Shown here: positions 42,382 through 50,551 of the stretch, piece by piece
Position numbering within the stretch: the stretch's first letter is position 1
Layout of the letters: the number at the start of each line of letters is the position of its first letter
The notes under the pieces: model-generated
The model's input: only the letters and a program-made list of their open reading frames with translations
What the model was told of the DNA's origin: nothing
The model's database searches: none
Origin: Amycolatopsis sp. CA-230715
GTDB taxonomy: Bacteria; Actinomycetota; Actinomycetes; Mycobacteriales; Pseudonocardiaceae
DNA length: 64,000 bases
Direction of reading: 5' to 3'
NCBI RefSeq assembly: GCF_018736145.1
Contig: NZ_CP059997.1
Coordinates: 10,043,501-10,107,500, forward strand
Made by a program: the position numbers and the translations under genes

Positions 42382-43055
42382 CCGCGGCAGGCCGCCGTGC
42401 GGCATTGCTGGGGAAGGGAGCCCTCGCCGCACACGCCGGTGACATCATCACCGCGCTCCCCGGAACCGTGCTCGACACGGTCATCCCCACCGCCCCGGAG
42501 CCGGACTGGGACATCCGGCTCTCCGAGCACGCCGCCGGTCACTGGCCCCACGCACGCATCATCTACTCCGGCGACTGGCAGGACCTGGAACCAGGACGCT
42601 GCGATCTCATCGTCAGCGTGCTCTACGACAAACTCCTCGGCCCCGCCCTCGTCGACGCCACCGAGCAGATCATCAACTGCCACCCCGGCCCCCTACCCAG
42701 CTACCGCGGCGTCCGGCCGGTCAACTGGGCACTGCGCAACCGCGAAACCAGCCACGGCATCACCGTTCACCAGATCGACCACGGCATCGACTCCGGCCCT
42801 GTCCTCGCCGAAGTGCGGTTCACCATCTGGCCCGAGATCGACGAAGTGCGCGATGTGTGGCAACGCACGATGGCCTACGGCCGCCAACTGCTTTCCGACA
42901 CGCTGCCCCGCTTGGAGCACATCCAGCCGCGCCCCCAGGATCACGGCCGCGCGGTCACGCATTTCACGACGAACAACGACCAGCTCGGCGACCGCGCGGA
43001 CTGGACGAGACGCGTCTCCGCGGCGCTCGACCACACGTCGGGCACCCGCAGCTGA
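42378..43055 (+). CDS. Sugar N-formyltransferase (formyl-THF dependent)
   Basis: 225 residues from a GTG overlapping the aminotransferase stop. The core matches the methionyl-tRNA/sugar formyltransferase catalytic fold: IINCHPGPLPSYRGVRPVNW, with Asn and His of the active site, and GITVHQIDHGIDSGPVL, with the catalytic Asp. It lacks a C-terminal tRNA-binding domain, so a sugar amine is the likely acceptor, as in Qui3NFo/Qui4NFo-type pathways. It ends 27 bp from the convergent glycosyltransferase. Confidence 0.85.
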   Translation: MTAAGRRAALLGKGALAAHAGDIITALPGTVLDTVIPTAPEPDWDIRLSEHAAGHWPHARIIYSGDWQDLEPGRCDLIVSVLYDKLLGPALVDATEQIINCHPGPLPSYRGVRPVNWALRNRETSHGITVHQIDHGIDSGPVLAEVRFTIWPEIDEVRDVWQRTMAYGRQLLSDTLPRLEHIQPRPQDHGRAVTHFTTNNDQLGDRADWTRRVSAALDHTSGTRS

Positions 43056-43081
43056 CCTGCCACGGAATCGGCGGACCGAGC

Positions 43082-44242
43082 TTAGGAATCGGCCACCGCC
43101 GTGATCAGGTCGACCAGCCGCTGTGCCGCGTCCGGCCGCCCCAGCCCGCGGGCCCGCTTCGCCATCTCGGCCCGGTACTCGGGATCCTCCAACAGTGGCA
43201 GCACCGCGTCACGCAGGTCCGCCGCGGTAGCCTCGCCGACTAGCGCCACTGCCGCGCCCGCGGTCTCGAGGTGCCGGGCGTTGTGGACCTGCTCATTGCC
43301 CGCGGCCGTCGCGAGCGGCACCAGCACTGAGGCCTTGCCCAGCGCAGTCAATTCCGCGACGGTGCCCGCGCCGCTGCGGGCGATCACCACATCAGCCAGC
43401 GCGAGCACGTCCGGCAACTCCGCACCGACATACCCGGCCACCCGGTAGCGCGCCGCCAACCGCGGCGGCAGTTCCGCCGCCACCCGCTCGTACTCGGCCA
43501 CATTCGCCGCGCCGCACTGGTGAAACACATTCGCCCGCTCCAGCAAGGACGGCAGACTGTCCCGAACCAGCTCGTTGACTTGAGTCGCGCCCTGCGCACC
43601 ACCCGTCACGTACACCGTCGGCAACCCGTGGTCCAGGCCGGGACCGAACGCGACCGCGCCGCGGTCGGCGTCACCAGACAGCACCTGGCCTCGCACCGGG
43701 TTACCCGTCACCGTCGCCTTTCTGCGCACCGAATCCGGCACCAGGTCCAGTGTCGACTCCGACGACACCGCGAACGCCGTCGCGAACCGAGCCAGCTGCC
43801 GGTTCGCCAACCCCAACCGCACCGTCTGCTCGTGCACCACCAACGGCCGCCGCACCCAGCGCGCCGCCACCCCCACCGGTACAGCCACGTAACCCCCCGT
43901 CGCCAACACCACGTCGGGACGAAAACGCCGAATGTGACGGCGAGCTTGGACTACACCAACCGGCACGCGCAGCATGTCCCGAAGATTCTTCACACTCAGC
44001 ATTTTGAACGGATTTCTATGCCGACGAATCTTCCCCGTCGCCATCGCGACAAAGGGGATTCCTTCGCTGGCCGCTTCCCGGGACTCCAGGCTGTCCCTCG
44101 TCCCGATCCACAGAACCTCAAGGTCGCATCCAGACTCGATCAACCGCGAGCGCAGAGCTTGGACAGCCGTTACCGCTGGGTAGGTGTGCCCGCCCGTGCC
44201 CCCGCCACCGACAACAACCCGGAAGGTTTGATTACGAGCCAC
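43082..44242 (-). CDS. MurG-like glycosyltransferase (GT28 type)
   Basis: 386 residues from the GTG at 44242 (VARNQTFRVVVGGGGTGGH). The N-terminal loop GGGGTGGHTYPA and the acceptor-side VVLATGGYVAVPVGVAARW are as in MurG, and the C-terminal donor site has VYVTGGAQGATQVNEL, ARSGAGTVAELTALGKASVL and GNEQVHNARHLE. True MurG uses UDP-GlcNAc and lies in the dcw cluster; this copy lies next to dTDP-sugar genes, so it probably transfers the formamido-deoxysugar or another hexose to a lipid or small acceptor. The 419 bp upstream (44243-44661) hold no supported gene. Confidence 0.85.
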   Translation of the reverse strand: MARNQTFRVVVGGGGTGGHTYPAVTAVQALRSRLIESGCDLEVLWIGTRDSLESREAASEGIPFVAMATGKIRRHRNPFKMLSVKNLRDMLRVPVGVVQARRHIRRFRPDVVLATGGYVAVPVGVAARWVRRPLVVHEQTVRLGLANRQLARFATAFAVSSESTLDLVPDSVRRKATVTGNPVRGQVLSGDADRGAVAFGPGLDHGLPTVYVTGGAQGATQVNELVRDSLPSLLERANVFHQCGAANVAEYERVAAELPPRLAARYRVAGYVGAELPDVLALADVVIARSGAGTVAELTALGKASVLVPLATAAGNEQVHNARHLETAGAAVALVGEATAADLRDAVLPLLEDPEYRAEMAKRARGLGRPDAAQRLVDLITAVADS

Positions 44243-44661
44243 CAAGGTCCAATCTCGATTCCACAATAGTCCGACCCCATACGGGACAACCACAGGTCCA
44301 GCCACCCGAATTGTTCCACACTCACGGGACCGGATTGCCCCCGGTCTCCTACCCGTGGTCCGACCGTCTGGACGGGGCAGGTCTGTCCGCGCGGCGACCT
44401 AGCTGCGGTACGCCTCCGCGGGATGCCCTGCCCTAGCGCTCCGCCGGACGAATGCGTCCCGCGAGGAGCTGGAAATGCTCTTGGATAAGTCCCGACGTGC
44501 CTTTGGTCAGCACGAGGACCCGTACCGTTGACAGGGCGGGTACGCCTCGGCCGCACTACAGCATGCTGGCATTGGTGAGCTTGCTGGCGCCGACCTCGAC
44601 CCCGGTGATGAGCAGATCCGTGTTCGCCGAGACCGGCGAAGCGACACGCAACAACAGCGCG

Positions 44662-45153
44662 TCACTGTTGTTCAATTGTGAACACTCGGCGATCATGCTG
44701 TTTCTCACCTAGTTTGTCGATCGCCAGCGTTAATTCGCGATAGCTTACTACCACCGCTGCAAGTTGACCCAATAACCCCAACACCATCGCGGACATCAGC
44801 CCCGCGTTCGTCGAACTAGCAAAAGCGGACGCATTCCAGAGAAGCAACCCACTCCACACCACAGAAGCGGTCACAAAGGCAAGGCTCGCGAGACTGATTG
44901 CAAGACTTCTTCGCCAGCGTGCCACACGGCGCGCGCCTTCGAGGATGTTGTCGTCAAGACCTTGCGAATCCTGGTTGTCGCGGTCAATCGCTTTCTCCTG
45001 GACGTCCTTGCCGATCTTCGCGAGCAGCCGACAGGAAAGAACTTTTGTGGACCGGTCAGTTCCAGAAGTGTTGACGAGATGAGCGAGCTGAAGTGCGACG
45101 CGAGCGATTTCGGCGCCGCTTTGATCGTCCTCTTGCGAGAAGTCGGTGGACAT
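44662..45153 (-). CDS. Small two-helix membrane protein
   Basis: 163 residues from the ATG at 45153 (MSTDFSQEDDQSG); the longer frame upstream is basic and unlikely. The N-terminal 85 residues are soluble and helical. Two membrane helices follow at about 90-112 (LAISLASLAFVTASVVWSG) and 122-146, then a charged helix at the end. It resembles two-helix membrane proteins of the TRADD-N/SLATT kind seen with nucleotide-signalling or defence genes, but I cannot confirm that. Confidence 0.5.
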   Translation of the reverse strand: MSTDFSQEDDQSGAEIARVALQLAHLVNTSGTDRSTKVLSCRLLAKIGKDVQEKAIDRDNQDSQGLDDNILEGARRVARWRRSLAISLASLAFVTASVVWSGLLLWNASAFASSTNAGLMSAMVLGLLGQLAAVVVSYRELTLAIDKLGEKQHDRRVFTIEQQ

Positions 45154-45315
45154 GTTCCAAGCATAGCCGACGGACACGTGCAGCGGTCCCTTCCGCCCCC
45201 GGGGCAGCGTCCGTCTTGAAAGTGCGACTGACGAGGGCAGCGGTCGCCGGACCCTCGTCGCAGATAGCATCAAGCCGGATAGTTAGCGGCACAGTCGGAC
45301 AAGCCGCGCATCGCT

Positions 45316-45526
45316 GTGACGGACAGCCTGGTCGACAATAAGATCCCGTACCCGCTCGCCGGGATCCGTGCCTACCTCGATGGCGTCCCCTTCGGCCTGC
45401 TCGGGTGGACCGACCAGCCGCGTCCTTTCTTTCGCTGACATCGATCACAGACCGTCCACTCGATGTTTCGGAGGTCTGCGCGCGATTTCAGGCCGCACCG
45501 ACTGACCCGGATCGTTCAGGATGACG
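45316..45526 (+). pseudogene. Gene remnants, including a piece of the 17.7-kb zinc-ribbon gene
   Basis: A 40-codon coding-like frame (45316-45438; IPYPLAGIRAYLDGVPFGLL) with no start context is followed by 45440-45526, which matches the 3' end of the gene at 17706-18029 (17960-18065) with a 22-bp deletion and several substitutions. The rest of 45154-45768 has no supported gene. Confidence 0.5.
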
Positions 45527-45768
45527 TTGTTCCGTTGTGACCGGCAACGATCACGACGACCTCGGATCCGTAGGATGAGCCGCACGCCTCGGTCTGCTGC
45601 TCGGCGCCGTTATCGGCGCCACATTCCGGCGGTCTGGCACTGTACGTCGTTGCCGACTTTCGCCAGTACCGAACCCACAGAGCGTCGCGATGCAGGTGGC
45701 CGTGTCGGCGTGTCTCGGCGACCGCACGGCCGATGCCTCGTTCTGCCGTCGACGGGCATCGACCGTGC

Positions 45769-46299
45769 TCACCCCTCGCCGTCGATGGCGAGCGCGGCGG
45801 AGTCGACAGTCATCTCCCGCTCGATCTCACTGGCTAGAAGTTCGTCCGCGATCGCGCTCAACTGGGGATTATTGTCGATCAATGTGTAGCCCTGGGGTGG
45901 GTGGAACCCGGCTATCCGGTCTGCCAGCTCCGCTAGAGTGAAGCCGGGTCGGTACTCGCGAACGCGCCTGATCGGGAGCGCTACTCCTCCGGCTGGGGGT
46001 CGGGCCAGGTAGTCGTACACGGATTGGCCGTTGCCTTGCCGTGCTACCTCCGCGATTCGTGCGAGCTTCTCCGGGCTTCCGGCGATCCCCGCGTCCAGGT
46101 CGATGACCGGTGCGAGGCGGGACTCTGGGGCGGTGAGGTAGAAGAAGCAGGTCGTTGGGCCGGTGAGGTAGCGGCGCCGGAATTCGTGAAACTTCTGTCT
46201 CGCCCACATCAGGTCGTAGTACTCAGGATTGAGCGACATCAACACCCGCGGTGGCGTGGTCGCCATGAGATCACCGAAGGGGCCGTCCTGATCGGGCAT
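45769..46299 (-). CDS. ASCH/EVE-like domain protein
   Basis: 176 residues; the start may be the internal ATG at 46266. The first 70 residues (VLMSLNPEYYDLMWARQKFH, EFRRRYLTGPTTCFFYLTAPE) resemble ASCH-type PUA-like domains, in which a conserved E-F/L-R-R motif follows the SINPxY strand. Such domains bind modified or structured RNA. The rest is helical and ends in an acidic tail. Lone gene; the 326 bp upstream hold nothing clear. Confidence 0.6.
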   Translation of the reverse strand: MPDQDGPFGDLMATTPPRVLMSLNPEYYDLMWARQKFHEFRRRYLTGPTTCFFYLTAPESRLAPVIDLDAGIAGSPEKLARIAEVARQGNGQSVYDYLARPPAGGVALPIRRVREYRPGFTLAELADRIAGFHPPQGYTLIDNNPQLSAIADELLASEIEREMTVDSAALAIDGEG

Positions 46300-46625
46300 G
46301 CGCGCTCCTCATCCTGCCGCGACGGTGACCGGCCCTCGGCTCGCACCGACGGTCCGGCGTGGTCACCAACTGTAGCGACCCTCGGCCCGCGCCCGCCTGG
46401 GAATTCCGACGCGTATCGCGACGCTTTGTCACTCGCGCGTCGGACGGCATCGCAATTGCGAGATTTAGGATGCGCTTCAGCGCCGCCACCGAGCTCAGTC
46501 TCGACACCGGTGTCGGCTGCGCTGATACCGATTTGCGCCCCGGGAGCGCGATCCGCCAGTGCGGCGGAAGCGTGGGCGCCGCCGATGCTGCGGTACAAGA
46601 CCTCGTTTGCCCAGGAAATCGGGCC

Positions 46626-47228
46626 TCACTCCGGGCCAGGTGATCGGCCCGCTGTTCCATGTCCGGGGATGCGTTCGGGAAGGCTGTCTGGCCTTGGTGC
46701 TCGAGCGACGCGAGAGCCGACGAGGCGCTCGGCCGTGGCAGACGGGTACCACGCAGCACTCGCCACCTCGGACTCCTGGACGTTGCCCAGGTCCGCCTGC
46801 GTCGTAAAGGCGAATCCGAAATCGAGGTGATAGTGCGCTGGCTCCCCTTTCGACGGTCGCGCCGGAACCATGACGTACTCGACATAAACGGGCGTACGCG
46901 ACGCGGGGACCACCTTCCTGGGGTCAATACCGGTCTCCTCGGCCAACTCGCGCGTGGCGGCATCGATCAGCGTCGTGTCCGTCGGTTCGATATGGCCGCC
47001 GGGCTGCAGCAGGATTCCGTACGCGCGGTGTTCGATCAGCAAGATCTCCGGGCCGGGGCGAGTCACCAGCGCCCCGACGGTCGCATGCATCGGGAACGTG
47101 CGCCGTGAGGCGAAATTCGTGCCGAGGCGCAGCAGCCGCATCGGCTCCGCGAGCTGCGTGGTTTCCTCCGGGAAGCGGTCGAGGTAGGCGGTCAGCGTGT
47201 CCGCGATGTCAGAGTCGCCGATCGTCAT
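46626..47228 (-). CDS. NUDIX hydrolase
   Basis: 200 residues from the ATG at 47228. The Nudix box reads GGHIEPTDTTLIDAATRELA followed by EETG, keeping the REL-EE-G core; the GGHIEP-x-D version is common in actinomycete members. LLIEHRAYGILLQPGGH precedes it. It should hydrolyse a nucleoside diphosphate derivative, but the substrate cannot be told. The C-terminal 30 residues are basic and Pro-rich, and may be a read-through extension. Confidence 0.8.
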   Translation of the reverse strand: MTIGDSDIADTLTAYLDRFPEETTQLAEPMRLLRLGTNFASRRTFPMHATVGALVTRPGPEILLIEHRAYGILLQPGGHIEPTDTTLIDAATRELAEETGIDPRKVVPASRTPVYVEYVMVPARPSKGEPAHYHLDFGFAFTTQADLGNVQESEVASAAWYPSATAERLVGSRVARAPRPDSLPERIPGHGTAGRSPGPE

Positions 47229-47420
47229 CGGACCACCAGATGTGACGCGCGGGATTGCGGGGGTGCCAGCCACTCGTGGTGCATAGCGGTAACCCTACCT
47301 TCGCGGCGGGTCATACTCCCCCGTACACAGAACATCGTCGCCGCGCGGAAGACGAGGTGTCCCGGAGTGGCTCGGTCCGTCTCTTCGGACGCTGCCCGAC
47401 CCGTTCCGAGTCCCGAGAGA

Positions 47421-47894
47421 TCACGGGTGCGGGAAGCTGTAGAACGCGTGAGCGGGGATTCCTCCGGAGAGCGCGGCGTGGTTGTCGTCCGCGAGCATCG
47501 TTTCGGTGGTGAACGCCACCGAGGTGCCCCGTGTGGCTTGCTGCTCCCGCCGGTAGTTCGCGGTCAGCGCTACACCGAGGTAGGCGAGCACACGTCCGTC
47601 CGATATGGACGGATCGATCGCGCGACCGGGCTGTGTCGCACACCAGGCGTACTCGGTCGCGTTCGCGAAACAGCTTCCGGCGGGTCCCTGCGCGCGCCCA
47701 CCCGGCCAGTCCACTGGCTCGTAGTCGGTGCCGAGGTCGAGGATCAGGTCTGCGAACGACGTGTAGGTCCAGGCAGCACGGTTCGGGTATACGGCACGGT
47801 AAAGCCGTGCCTGGTCCGCGATCAGGCCTCGGAGTCGATGGGCATCATCTGGTGTGGCCGCTGTACCGGGTGTGTCTGTCCTACCACTGTCCAC
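47421..47894 (-). CDS. Hypothetical partner of the Cys-motif protein
   Basis: 157 residues from a GTG at 47894 in a longer open frame. Coding-like from about residue 20: LIADQARLYRAVYPNRAAWT, FADLILDLGTDYEPVDW, SCFANATEYAWCATQPG. No named family is recognised. It lies 10 bp downstream of the 47905-48528 gene in the same direction, so they are probably one operon. Confidence 0.6.
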   Translation of the reverse strand: MDSGRTDTPGTAATPDDAHRLRGLIADQARLYRAVYPNRAAWTYTSFADLILDLGTDYEPVDWPGGRAQGPAGSCFANATEYAWCATQPGRAIDPSISDGRVLAYLGVALTANYRREQQATRGTSVAFTTETMLADDNHAALSGGIPAHAFYSFPHP

Positions 47895-47904
47895 TTCGGC
47901 CCCA

Positions 47905-48528
47905 TCAGGGTGTAGAGATGCTCGTGGAGGTGTTGAGCGTGGGCACGGTCCAATGCTCCCGGGTAAGCGCGCCCCGCTCGGAGAGCGGTTCGCCATCGCC
48001 GAGGATGTCGGAGCGTTCGACCTCGGCTTGCCGTAACCTCGAGCCGGGGCCGAGTAGGTGCGGGCACGTCGATGTGGACATCTGCAAGCATTTCTCGTGC
48101 ATTGCGCTGCTACTGAGCACGTCCCCGAACGTGTTGACCAACACCCAAGCCCGCGGGGGCAGACCAAACCCGCAAACCTGGCAGCACCACTGGTTTTGAC
48201 ACCGCACCACCCTGGCGCCGTGGGTCAAGCCCCACCATGGCCTGCCCGACGTGACCGGCGTGATGTAGGGCACCGGCAGCCCCTCCAGAGCCGGCCGAGG
48301 CCACCCGGCTTCCGACACCGGGGCGTCGAGACCGAGATCCTCGCGGTGCTGTTGCGCCCTCCACACAGGCAGGCTCATGCCTGCACTGGAGCACTGGTAA
48401 TTCGCGCAGATCAGCTGTACACCATGTTGGAGGTCCTCCCAGAACAGGCCCTCGCCGCACTCCGGGCAGGGAAACCACGGCCGGGGATCCAGACACCACT
48501 CCGGCGCTTCCGTCGTCGATCGCATTCC
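47905..48528 (-). CDS. Zinc-binding CxxC/HxxxC accessory protein
   Basis: 207 residues from the ATG at 48528. The N-terminus has PCPECGEG and later CANYQCSS, a first zinc ribbon. The central part PYITPVTSGRPWWGLTHGAR leads to CCQVCGFGLPPRAWVLVN, then SSSAMHEKCLQMSTSTCPHL, the CxxCG...HxxC...CPxL signature of an actinomycete island/phage-associated family. The protein at 16446-16970 shares the second half. Function unknown; DNA or RNA binding is possible. A 14-bp palindrome lies about 125 bp upstream. Confidence 0.65.
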   Translation of the reverse strand, partial: GMRSTTEAPEWCLDPRPWFPCPECGEGLFWEDLQHGVQLICANYQCSSAGMSLPVWRAQQHREDLGLDAPVSEAGWPRPALEGLPVPYITPVTSGRPWWGLTHGARVVRCQNQWCCQVCGFGLPPRAWVLVNTFGDVLSSSAMHEKCLQMSTSTCPHLLGPGSRLRQAEVERSDILGDGEPLSERGALTREHWTVPTLNTSTSISTP

Positions 48529-48652
48529 ATCTTTCGGCACCTGTCCTCCATGAGATCTGGGGCCTGCTGGGTAAACCCTACTAGCACGACGTGGGTCTCT
48601 TTCGGCATCGCCGATATCGTGCACCGTTGACCTGGCGCGCCAAGTTTGTTCC

Positions 48653-48666
48653 ACTGTCATGACAGT
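48653..48666. promoter_or_regulatory. 14-bp perfect palindrome upstream of the Cys-motif operon
   Basis: ACTGTCATGACAGT, 125 bp before the start at 48528 and about 290 bp before lsr2 on the other strand. It is a possible operator for a dimeric regulator. Confidence 0.35.
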
Positions 48667-48959
48667 AACTCCGAGGCAGCGATATTCCGGTTGAAGAGCG
48701 TGTCGGCGCAGTCGGCTGCCGTCCCGATTCACGCCCCTGCAGACGCAAACAAGGCGCGGCCGAGTGTCCGGGTGACCTCATATAAATGACTTTCCCGGAC
48801 CGCTTGCAGGAATAGCATTTTGAGGAAGCAGTTCCAATGATGTGTCCATGAGATCGTGGTGGTGGCGTCGCCAACACGTTGCATACTCTAGGCTATCCTG
48901 CAGCTAATGGCACCATCACTTCGTTGTCGGTGGTGCCCTGTCAAGAGGAAGGCATCACT

Positions 48960-49388
48960 ATGGCTCAAAAGGTCCACGTCGAGGTTCTTGATGACATCGA
49001 CGGCACCGAGGCGTCTCAGACCATCCCGTTCGGTCTCGACGGCGTTTCCTACGAAATCGACTTGTCCGACGACAACGCCGCTGCGCTCCGCGCCGAGTTC
49101 GAGCCCTACGTCATGGCTGGCCGTCGCACCGGCGGCCGCAAAGTCCGGCTCGCGACAGGACAGTCGGCGTCGGTTACCGGTACATCCGCGGCGCCGTCGG
49201 CGACCGATCGGGAACGCAATCGCCAGATCCGTGCTTGGGCTCAGGATAATGGCTACGACGTCGCCGAGCGTGGCCGCCTGTCCTCCGAGATCATCGAGGC
49301 CTACGAGACTGCTCAGCAGGTACCCAAGTCGGAGCCGATCGCGAAGTCCTCGCGTAAGCGCGCACCCCGCAAGAAAAAGGTCGCTTGA
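48960..49388 (+). CDS. lsr2: Lsr2 nucleoid-associated protein
   Basis: 142 residues from the ATG at 48960 with AGGAAGG upstream. The N-terminal dimerisation domain (AQKVHVEVLDDIDGTEASQT, FGLDGVSYEIDLS) is followed by a Ser/Ala linker and the C-terminal DNA-binding domain with IRAWAQDNGYDVAERGRLS, whose RGR enters the minor groove of AT-rich DNA. A Lys/Arg-rich tail adds non-specific binding. Lsr2 silences AT-rich, often foreign, genes. This copy lies among accessory genes, so it may be a second, mobile-element-borne Lsr2. A very stable terminator follows. Confidence 0.92.
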   Translation: MAQKVHVEVLDDIDGTEASQTIPFGLDGVSYEIDLSDDNAAALRAEFEPYVMAGRRTGGRKVRLATGQSASVTGTSAAPSATDRERNRQIRAWAQDNGYDVAERGRLSSEIIEAYETAQQVPKSEPIAKSSRKRAPRKKKVA

Positions 49389-49423
49389 CTCCACCGGGTA
49401 CCCTCGCGACCAACATCAGCGGG

Positions 49424-49464
49424 CCGATGTCTGTTGTGCCACGCCGCGGCACAACAGACATCGG
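49424..49464 (+). terminator. Terminator of lsr2
   Basis: Arms 49424-49440 and 49448-49464 form a perfect 17-bp stem with a 7-base loop, 35 bases past the lsr2 stop. Confidence 0.8.
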
Positions 49465-49535
49465 TCATCGCATCGCCACTTCTGGCATCAAAGCCGTACC
49501 TACCATTAAGTCGAGCATATGTTTTTCGCCCGAAG

Positions 49536-49823
49536 TCACTGTCGGTCCTGACGCCATTGGTGGATCTCGATGCTTGTCATGGCCGCACCGCTGGGCAGGC
49601 GGATGACACCGCTCGCAGGAACTCGGACCGCCGCTAACCGGCGCAAAAACTCCGCGTCCTCGGCAACCACCGCGGACGCGTCACGATAGATCATCAGCTC
49701 GTCGGGAGGCAGGCGATACCTGGCTACCCGAGCTTCGATCTCGGCCGACCGCTCCTCGGCTTCTGCTTCGAGGTCGCTCTTCCACCGTGCGACCTCGTCC
49801 GGCAGCTTGTCACCCGGCAACAC
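49536..49823 (-). CDS. Small hypothetical protein
   Basis: 95 residues from the GTG at 49823, 7 bases after AAGGAG; another GTG six bases earlier is too close to that site. The N-terminal half is a charged helix (VARWKSDLEAEAEERSAEIE). The second half contains LPPDELMIYRDASAVVAEDA. No family is recognised. Convergent with lsr2. Confidence 0.55.
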   Translation of the reverse strand: MLPGDKLPDEVARWKSDLEAEAEERSAEIEARVARYRLPPDELMIYRDASAVVAEDAEFLRRLAAVRVPASGVIRLPSGAAMTSIEIHQWRQDRQ

Positions 49824-49912
49824 AACCACGCTCCTTTCCCGACCCGCTCACCGTCGCACGCCTACCGAGCTATGTCGACGCGCCGCCGGTGTACCGCCCA
49901 TGTCGGATTCGG

Positions 49913-50551
49913 CTACGGCACGTGTTCGGCATCCTCGCGGTGATGGACGCAGTAGCGCGGCGGCGTCGCCGCGCCTAGCGGATGGATCGCTGCCCAGAAG
50001 TCGACGGCCGATGGGGTGATCGCCGTGATCGACCAGTCGCACGTTGGCGCGCTCGTGTAGGCCGCGGCGATCAGCAGGCGTCCGAGCCCGCGTCGACGGT
50101 AGCCGGGGTCGATGCGGACGTGCTCCACCACACCCAGTGCGTCGACGTCGCACACCGCGATGTCGATGTCCCCGATCGTGACACCATCGAGTTGGAGAGC
50201 GATGCTGCTCGGCGCGGCCGGATATCCGGATGGTGGCGGGTGCCGGACGAGCACCAGCCCGGCCGCCGGTGCCTCCGCCGTCGTATGCACGCGTCGCGGA
50301 TCGATGGTGGCCCAGGTCGCCCGGTCGTCGCCCGCGGCACGGCAGGCTGAGCACGTCGTCGTCGGCAGCCGGTAGACCGCGTCGACGGGGCCGGTGCTGT
50401 CGTCTCCGCCCAGGCGATGCCCCGCTGGGCAGAACGATTCGCCGCCCAGGACGGGCCGCACGTATCCGAGATCGGATCCCGCGCCGTCATCTGTGTCCGA
50501 ATGATCGGCACGCCCGTCGCGACCGCCGGTCGCGCGGTCTCTGTCAGGCAT
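49913..50551 (-). CDS. GNAT acetyltransferase with N-terminal zinc ribbon
   Basis: 212 residues from an ATG at 50551 that overlaps the ligD stop. The first 80 residues carry CPAGH and CSACRAAG, a likely zinc ribbon. The GNAT domain follows, with the acetyl-CoA loop VRIDPGYRRRGLGRLLIAAA and the later strand CDWSITAITPSAVDFWAAI. It should acetylate an amine of a protein or small molecule. Overlap with ligD implies co-expression, but a functional link is unknown. Confidence 0.75.
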   Translation of the reverse strand: MPDRDRATGGRDGRADHSDTDDGAGSDLGYVRPVLGGESFCPAGHRLGGDDSTGPVDAVYRLPTTTCSACRAAGDDRATWATIDPRRVHTTAEAPAAGLVLVRHPPPSGYPAAPSSIALQLDGVTIGDIDIAVCDVDALGVVEHVRIDPGYRRRGLGRLLIAAAYTSAPTCDWSITAITPSAVDFWAAIHPLGAATPPRYCVHHREDAEHVP

